A DNA stretch of 45,241 bases from Actinoallomurus sp. (GTDB lineage: Bacteria > Actinomycetota > Actinomycetes > Streptosporangiales > Streptosporangiaceae): NCBI GenBank assembly GCA_025964685.1, contig JAOPYG010000401.1, positions 1-45,241 of the forward strand, read 5' to 3'. Positions within the stretch are counted from its first letter, which is position 1, and each line of letters starts with the position of its first letter. A program made the translations under genes and the position numbers. Positions 40,515 through 45,241 of the stretch are shown here, one piece after another. The notes beneath the pieces were generated by a model that searched no databases, had not been told where the DNA came from, and worked only from the letters and a program-made list of their open reading frames with translations.

Positions 40515-41378
40515 ATGCGGATTCTTCTCACCGGCTGGTTCAGTTTCCAGCATGGGGAGGCCACCGCCGGCGACGTCATGAGTCTTGAGGCGGTACGGGC
40601 GGCCCTGGCGGACCTGCCGTCCGACGTGGCCTGGAGCCCGATCTTCCGACCCGGCGCATTAACGATCGAGGACGCGCGGCCCGAGAGCTACAGCCATGTA
40701 ATTTTCATCTGCGGCCCGCTGTGCGGCCCACAGCTGTGTCACCTGCACGAGCGGTACGCGGCGTGCCGCCGGATCGCGGTGGGTGTGTCGGTGATCGATC
40801 CACTCGATCCTGCGGCGGCCGGATTCGATGTGATCCTCGCGCGGGACGCGCCGGGTACCTCACCACGGCCCGACCTCGCCGTCCTTGCCACCTTCGCGCC
40901 CGTACCGGTGGCGGGTGTTGTCCTTGCCCCCGGCCAGGGAGAGTACGGCGCGCGGCGCCGGCATCGGGAGGTCCATGCCCAGCTGACGTCGTGGCTCGGC
41001 GGGTTGGACTGCGCCCATGTCCTGCTGGATACCCGCCTCGACGGGCGGGAGTGGGATTCGTTCGGCACTCCGGATCAGCTGCTGTCTGTGATCAGCCGCC
41101 TCGACGTGGTCGTAACGACCCGGTTGCACGGCATGGTGACGGCGCTGCGGTGCGGGGTGCCGGCCCTCGCCGTCGACCCGGTGGCGGATGGAGCAAAGGT
41201 CTCCGCGCAGGCGTGGGCCTTGGACTGGCCAGCCGTACTGACCTGCGATGAGCTGTCCAGGAGCGCTCTGGACAGGTGGTGGGGCTGGTGCCTGTCCGGA
41301 GAGGGGCGGTCGGCGGCGCGGTCATCGGGCGCCGAGGACCGCCTCATCGGCGAACTCCTCGACGTACTCCGCTCATAG
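40515..41378 (+). CDS. Polysaccharide pyruvyltransferase-like protein
   Basis: A 287-residue protein of the polysaccharide pyruvyl transferase family. MRILLTGWFSFQHGEATAGD begins the first Rossmann-like half, and VVTTRLHGMVTALRCGVPALAVDP is the diagnostic C-terminal motif with the catalytic-region RLHG. Members add ketal pyruvate to sugars of capsules, cell-wall polymers or secondary metabolites; some relatives are glycosyltransferase-like with other donors. GAGAAGAGACGG precedes the ATG, 12 bases after the glycosyltransferase stop, so the two are co-transcribed. Confidence 0.82.
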   Translation: MRILLTGWFSFQHGEATAGDVMSLEAVRAALADLPSDVAWSPIFRPGALTIEDARPESYSHVIFICGPLCGPQLCHLHERYAACRRIAVGVSVIDPLDPAAAGFDVILARDAPGTSPRPDLAVLATFAPVPVAGVVLAPGQGEYGARRRHREVHAQLTSWLGGLDCAHVLLDTRLDGREWDSFGTPDQLLSVISRLDVVVTTRLHGMVTALRCGVPALAVDPVADGAKVSAQAWALDWPAVLTCDELSRSALDRWWGWCLSGEGRSAARSSGAEDRLIGELLDVLRS

Positions 41379-41691
41379 CCGGGCGCCGGTCGGCGATGCC
41401 TCGTGTGCTGCACCGCGATCCAGCACGCGGTGACCGGTGCGGCGGTCAGCACAATCAGATAACACTCGATGATCCCTCTCTGCACTATGTGAGCGCGAGA
41501 TGGCAGTACGGCTGGCTGCCCAGCCGGGCCCGCCGATCGAGGATCCGTAGGGGGAACTGACCAGCGCAAAAACCAGGAAAACAAACGACCGCCGATTCGG
41601 ATGAGCGGGATCGGCGGGTACGACTCATCAGGAGGACGGGCCGGCCAACGCCATCCATCGGCCTGCCGCCCGGTGACAGGGGGATGGCGGC
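41379..41691. other. Intergenic region before the carbamoyltransferase
   Basis: About 310 bases without a recognisable gene. An A-rich stretch, AAAAACCAGGAAAACAAACG near 41569-41588, stands out in this GC-rich window and may mark a promoter. GTGACAGGGGGATGGCGGC just before 41692 is the ribosome binding site of the next gene. Confidence 0.45.
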
Positions 41692-43266
41692 ATGCTGGTG
41701 ATGGGAGTGAAGCCGGGTCATGACGGGGCGCTCGCCGTCATCGAGGACGGACGGCTCATCTTGTCCCTGGAGTCGGAGAAGGACTCGTTCCAGCGCCATT
41801 GTGACGTCACCCCGATGACGTTCCTCGACGCGGCGGAGCATGTCGGCCGTCTCCCCGACGTCGTGGGGGTCGGCGGATGGCGCATCGCCGGAGGGTCAGG
41901 GCAGAAGTCGATCGGAGCCGGCTATCACGGAGTGGGGGACCCGATCCAGCGACCGGCGACCTTCTTCGGGAAGCACGTCACCTACCTGACTTCATCCCAC
42001 GTCCGGTCCCACATCATGGCAGCCGTCGGGATGGCTCCGGAGGAGGACCATCGCCAGCAGGCCGTTCTGGTCTGGGAGGGAGTGACCGGCGGTTTCTACC
42101 TCATCGACGACGACTTTCGCGTCGTGCGCAGCGTTCCGGTGCTCACCCAGCCTGGCGCCCGGTTCGCGTTTCTGTTCGCCATCGCCGACCCCACGTTCCC
42201 CGTCTCCGGAGCGATACCGAACCTGGATGACAGCGGGAAGCTCATGGCGCTGGCGGGCTTCGGGAACCCACGCGATGCCGACGGGGACATCGGTGAAGCG
42301 GTCGAACGGATCCTCAAAGTCGAGTCGATCTATCCCGCGCCCAAGCATGAGTTCCGCGACGCGCCGTTCTACAACGCCGGAGTCGAGTCCGACGCCGCCA
42401 AGACGGCGGCGGCGCTGCTGACCGAGCGGATCTTCGAGATGTTCCTCGAGGCCGCGGAACGCCGCCTGCCGGCCGGACTTCCGTTGCGTATCGCGGGTGG
42501 GTGCGGACTCAACTGCGACTGGAACGCGATGTGGCGCAGGTCCGAGCACTTCTCATCGGTGTTCGTGCCACCGTGCCCCAACGACTCGGGCTCGGCGCTA
42601 GGAACGGCCATCGACGCGCTGTGCGCGAAGACGGGCAGCCCCTACATCGACTGGAGCGTCTACAGCGGGCTGGAGTTCCAGTGGGACGCCGAACCGGACC
42701 CACACCGATGGCACAGGCGGACCTTGGCGCCTGGCGCTTTAGCCCGCGCCCTCAGCGAGAACCACATCGTCGCCTGGGTGCAGGGCAGATGGGAGATCGG
42801 GCCCCGGGCTCTGGGCGGCCGCTCGATTCTCGCCGAACCGTTCAACGAGCACACCCGCGACCGGCTCAACAGGATCAAAAAACGCGAGGACTACCGTCCC
42901 ATCGCGCCCTGCTGCCGCATCGAGGACGTCGGGACGGTGTTCTGTGAGGACTTCCCCGATCCGTACATGCTGTATTTCAGGAAGGTCCGCTCGACGCGGC
43001 TGCGAGCGGTCACGCATGTCGACACCTCCGCCCGCGCACAGACGGTCACCCGAGAGGAGAACGGACCGCTGCACGAACTGCTGTCGGCATTCGCCGAGCA
43101 AAGCGGCCTCGGCGTGCTGTGCAACACATCACTGAACTTCAAGGGCAAAGGCTTCATCAACACGATGTCCGACCTGGTGGAGTTCTGTGACTCGCATGGA
43201 CTGGACGACATCGTGGTCAACGAGACATGGTTCCAGCGAAACTCTCACGCCTCTGTGCATCACTGA
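41692..43266 (+). CDS. Carbamoyltransferase, NodU/TobZ/CmcH family
   Basis: A 524-residue O-carbamoyltransferase. The N-terminal Kae1-like half begins MGVKPGHDGALAVIEDGRL and keeps SSHVRSH, the histidine pair for metal and carbamoyl-adenylate; GGCGLNCDWNA and PPCPNDSGSALG follow. The C-terminal half contains GRWEIGPRALGGRSILAEP and LCNTSLNFKGKGF, both diagnostic. It transfers a carbamoyl group from carbamoyl phosphate via an adenylate to a hydroxyl on a sugar or natural product. Neighbouring glycosyltransferase and pyruvyltransferase genes suggest a glycan acceptor. It is convergent with the methyltransferase. Confidence 0.92.
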   Translation: MLVMGVKPGHDGALAVIEDGRLILSLESEKDSFQRHCDVTPMTFLDAAEHVGRLPDVVGVGGWRIAGGSGQKSIGAGYHGVGDPIQRPATFFGKHVTYLTSSHVRSHIMAAVGMAPEEDHRQQAVLVWEGVTGGFYLIDDDFRVVRSVPVLTQPGARFAFLFAIADPTFPVSGAIPNLDDSGKLMALAGFGNPRDADGDIGEAVERILKVESIYPAPKHEFRDAPFYNAGVESDAAKTAAALLTERIFEMFLEAAERRLPAGLPLRIAGGCGLNCDWNAMWRRSEHFSSVFVPPCPNDSGSALGTAIDALCAKTGSPYIDWSVYSGLEFQWDAEPDPHRWHRRTLAPGALARALSENHIVAWVQGRWEIGPRALGGRSILAEPFNEHTRDRLNRIKKREDYRPIAPCCRIEDVGTVFCEDFPDPYMLYFRKVRSTRLRAVTHVDTSARAQTVTREENGPLHELLSAFAEQSGLGVLCNTSLNFKGKGFINTMSDLVEFCDSHGLDDIVVNETWFQRNSHASVHH

Positions 43267-43396
43267 GAGGCCCTTGCCGATCCGACAGTGACGGTTGCGG
43301 CAACATCGCCTGCAGGTCGTCGAGGGCGGTCAGTGCCGATCGATGCCGGCTGGTCCGGGACGCTTCAGCCCCGCTGTGGCTGGCGCCAGACCGCCG

Positions 43397-44167
43397 TTAC
43401 GGCCAGTCGACGATACGCCAGAGCGCCATCACCTTGTCCGGATACAGGTCGTCGGAATTGCTATCGGGCAACTGCAGCAAGGCGGGAGGGAGATTAAAAG
43501 GGGGGCGTCCCAGGTTAACCGGCCGCCACCAGCCGTTCAGTATGTCGATGTTCTCTTCGGTGGCGACGTAGTTGGTGGTCAGCAGGTATTCCGCCTCGCT
43601 TCGGGCAAAGTTGTCGAGGGCCGAGGCGAGGTCCGTGTCCGATAGATGGACCAGGGCATCTCGGCAAATAATCAGGTCAGCCCGGGGCAACGCGTCCCGT
43701 GTCATGTCCAGGACGACGAACCTTCGGCCGGGTGCTTCGTAGCGGGCTCGGTTGGCGCGCACGACGTCGGGGACGATATCGGCCCCCGCGTAGTCGATAC
43801 CGCGCAGTTGGACCTCCCGCAGCCAGTTGAAATCGCCACATGCCGCGTCGAGCAGCGATCGCGTTTCCAATCGGGCCAGCAGGAACTCCAGGCTCCGCTG
43901 AAGCCACTGGACCCGGTCGCGTTCCGATCCAGCGCCCGAGCGAGTTTCTACGGAGCCCCACTTATTCCGCCGATAGATGGTTTGAAATACCTGTGCCATC
44001 GGCGCTGCTTGCTGGACGCGTACCCCAGGCACAGTATCCAGCAGGTATCGACGACGCTGCACATCGAACACCGGCTCACCGGCTACCTGCAGGTAAGCGG
44101 GGCGCCGCCCATCGATCACCGGCTCGTCCGGCATCCCAACATTCCGCACGCAGATCACCGCAATCAT
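43397..44167 (-). CDS. Class I SAM-dependent methyltransferase
   Basis: A 256-residue methyltransferase. Motif I is LLDAACGDFNWL (about residue 105), an acid ending strand 2 is in YAGADIVPD, and DLIICRDALVHLSD is the motif IV region. The resemblance is to small-molecule methyltransferases that begin VFQTIYRRNKWGS. The first 50 residues are variable. The frame stays open 34 codons further upstream to a TGA at 44276 with protein-like sequence but no start codon, so the N-terminus is uncertain and may be truncated. It runs toward the carbamoyltransferase and may modify the same product. Confidence 0.82.
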   Translation of the reverse strand: MIAVICVRNVGMPDEPVIDGRRPAYLQVAGEPVFDVQRRRYLLDTVPGVRVQQAAPMAQVFQTIYRRNKWGSVETRSGAGSERDRVQWLQRSLEFLLARLETRSLLDAACGDFNWLREVQLRGIDYAGADIVPDVVRANRARYEAPGRRFVVLDMTRDALPRADLIICRDALVHLSDTDLASALDNFARSEAEYLLTTNYVATEENIDILNGWWRPVNLGRPPFNLPPALLQLPDSNSDDLYPDKVMALWRIVDWP

Positions 44168-44469
44168 CTTCCGGCTGCCGCGACGCTCCGCCGTCGTTGT
44201 ATCTCCCCCTCCGCAGCCCCATTTCCACGCATTGAGGACGAGATCGGGCGAAAGCTCGACCTCCTCGTATGGGTGTCATGACCGACGAACGGGCCGCAGG
44301 CGGGCGGGGGTGGCATTGCTCGGGTTCCCGCGTTGAAGAACAACGCAGGATCCGGGAACGTCAGCCGGGACCTCCGCGCCCTGCTCGCCCGATGACGCCC
44401 CCGTCACGCGGACCGGCGAACTCGGACGCTGCCGCAACAAGATCACCAAGACCCCTTGGACTCAATCAT
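44168..44469. other. Intergenic region before the methyltransferase
   Basis: About 300 bases between the end of the JmjC relic and the methyltransferase start, both leftward. The 100 bases next to the methyltransferase form an open extension of its frame without a start codon. The rest holds no recognised gene; a promoter is expected here. Confidence 0.4.
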
Positions 44470-45241
44470 CTAGGTGGTGAGGTAGCCGTTGTCCTGGTCA
44501 TCGCTCATGTGCTTATCCCTTTCCGAACAGGTCTTGATGGGAACCACCGCTCCGTAGGTCAGCAGCAGTTCGACGGCTTCCTTGGCCGCCTCCGCGCCGA
44601 TGCGCTCGGTGAGCCGCCGGCAGTCCAGGACGCCGTCACCCCGGTGCGCACGGTCGTATTCCTCGAGAACCTCCGGGAGAACGTCGACGTCGGCGTCACC
44701 GAACCGCAGGCGCCCGGATCCGGCGACGGACAAGATGGCGTACGGCACCACGCGAACCGTTTTCAGGGTCGGGCCGGCCAGGACCGAGGTCACCGGCCGG
44801 CGTGCGGGACCGCCAAGTGTGCGTTGCACTCCCGGCGTGACCAGGGCCGCCAGGCGCCCGTCGCTCAGTCCCTCCAGCCAGTTGATCAGCGCTCGGCGCG
44901 ACTGCGTCATCGCCTGGCGAAGCACCGTCTCGTCGAGCCCGGTTCCGGGCGGTAGCGCGGCCCGTAGCGCGGGTTCCTCCGAGGCGGCGCGCAGCAGCGA
45001 GGCGAGCAGCCCCTGCGAGGTGAACTGCTTGATCCCGATGGTGACGTGCAGAGACCATTCGTCCGCTGTGACGCCGTTGTGAATCCAGCAGCCTGGCAGC
45101 CAGAGGACGACTCAGATGTGCAGTTCGATCTCGAGAAGGGGCTCACGGTCGGCGAAGTCCGCGGAGAGCTGGCCGGACCGGATCGAGCCGGGTGTCATCG
45201 GGTCCTCCACGATCGGCTCGAAGATCTGCCAGTTCTTTGAA
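44470..45241 (-). pseudogene. JmjC/cupin_4 domain protein with in-frame stop, partial
   Basis: Reading leftwards from the edge, the frame gives WQIFEPIVEDP and REPLLEIELH, then TGA at 45112-45114, and continues in the same frame with VVLWLPGCWIHNG and DEWSLHVTIGI. In cupin_4/JmjC oxygenases this is one unbroken stretch, LxxGDVLWLPRGWxHxG, so the stop replaces the Gly/Asp turn before the third metal ligand. Downstream the frame is intact for about 215 codons through CRRLTERIGAEAAKEAVELL. If the stop is real, the gene is dead or yields two pieces; a sequencing error is also possible. Family members hydroxylate proteins or peptides with Fe(II) and 2-oxoglutarate. It enters from beyond the right edge. 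Confidence 0.72.

Noticed and set aside
1..45241. CRISPR arrays, tRNA or rRNA genes
   Set aside because: No regularly spaced repeats, cloverleaf-like sequences or rRNA signatures were recognised by reading both strands.

Overview
The window is high-GC actinobacterial DNA: GC-rich third codon positions, GTG starts, stop/start overlaps, and stress and repair families typical of soil actinomycetes. It best fits the Streptosporangiales or a related order, but no rRNA or other taxonomic marker is present. No tRNA, rRNA, CRISPR array or intact mobile element was seen.

Region 1 (about 1-19.8 kb) looks like a catabolic island for an unidentified small organic acid or amino acid. It has the start of a ferredoxin-reductase-like flavoprotein, an MFS exporter, and a complete Fe3+-type ABC importer (lipoprotein, double permease, ATPase). 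A compact operon follows: bicupin, TRIP13/Pch2-like AAA+ ATPase, aldehyde dehydrogenase and a ThDP enzyme. Next come a second ThDP enzyme with a second binding lipoprotein, and then a minus-strand block of ornithine-cyclodeaminase-like genes, a PLP dehydratase, a MaoC hydratase and a truncated CoA-transferase. Four copies of one operator-like motif (core CTAATGGTATGACC) sit at the operon boundaries, so one FadR-type GntR regulator outside the window probably controls the island. The island is also decaying: four cyclodeaminase copies of which only one is intact, a dehydrogenase stub, and the 5'-truncated CoA-transferase.

Region 2 (about 19.8-38.9 kb) is a stress, dormancy and DNA-repair island: a cold-shock protein with a structured leader, a LigD-type polymerase, a PRPP synthetase paralogue, a universal stress protein, Hsp20, a CYP152-type peroxygenase P450, DUF2267, a YflT-like stress protein, an ATP-dependent DNA ligase, DUF6328, a phosphoribosyltransferase/erythromycin-esterase fusion, an alpha/beta hydrolase, Ku behind a perfect LexA-type box, a YhgE-like membrane protein and PsiE. 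All three bacterial NHEJ activities are present as separate genes. Transposase and glycosyltransferase remnants lie between them.

Region 3 (about 39.3-45.2 kb) is a glycan or metabolite tailoring cluster: a GH2 glycosidase remnant, a family 2 glycosyltransferase, a polysaccharide pyruvyltransferase-like protein, a NodU/TobZ-type carbamoyltransferase, a SAM methyltransferase and a JmjC/cupin_4 protein interrupted by an in-frame TGA at the right edge. A frameshifted copy of part of the glycosyltransferase lies 15 kb away at 24580-24851.
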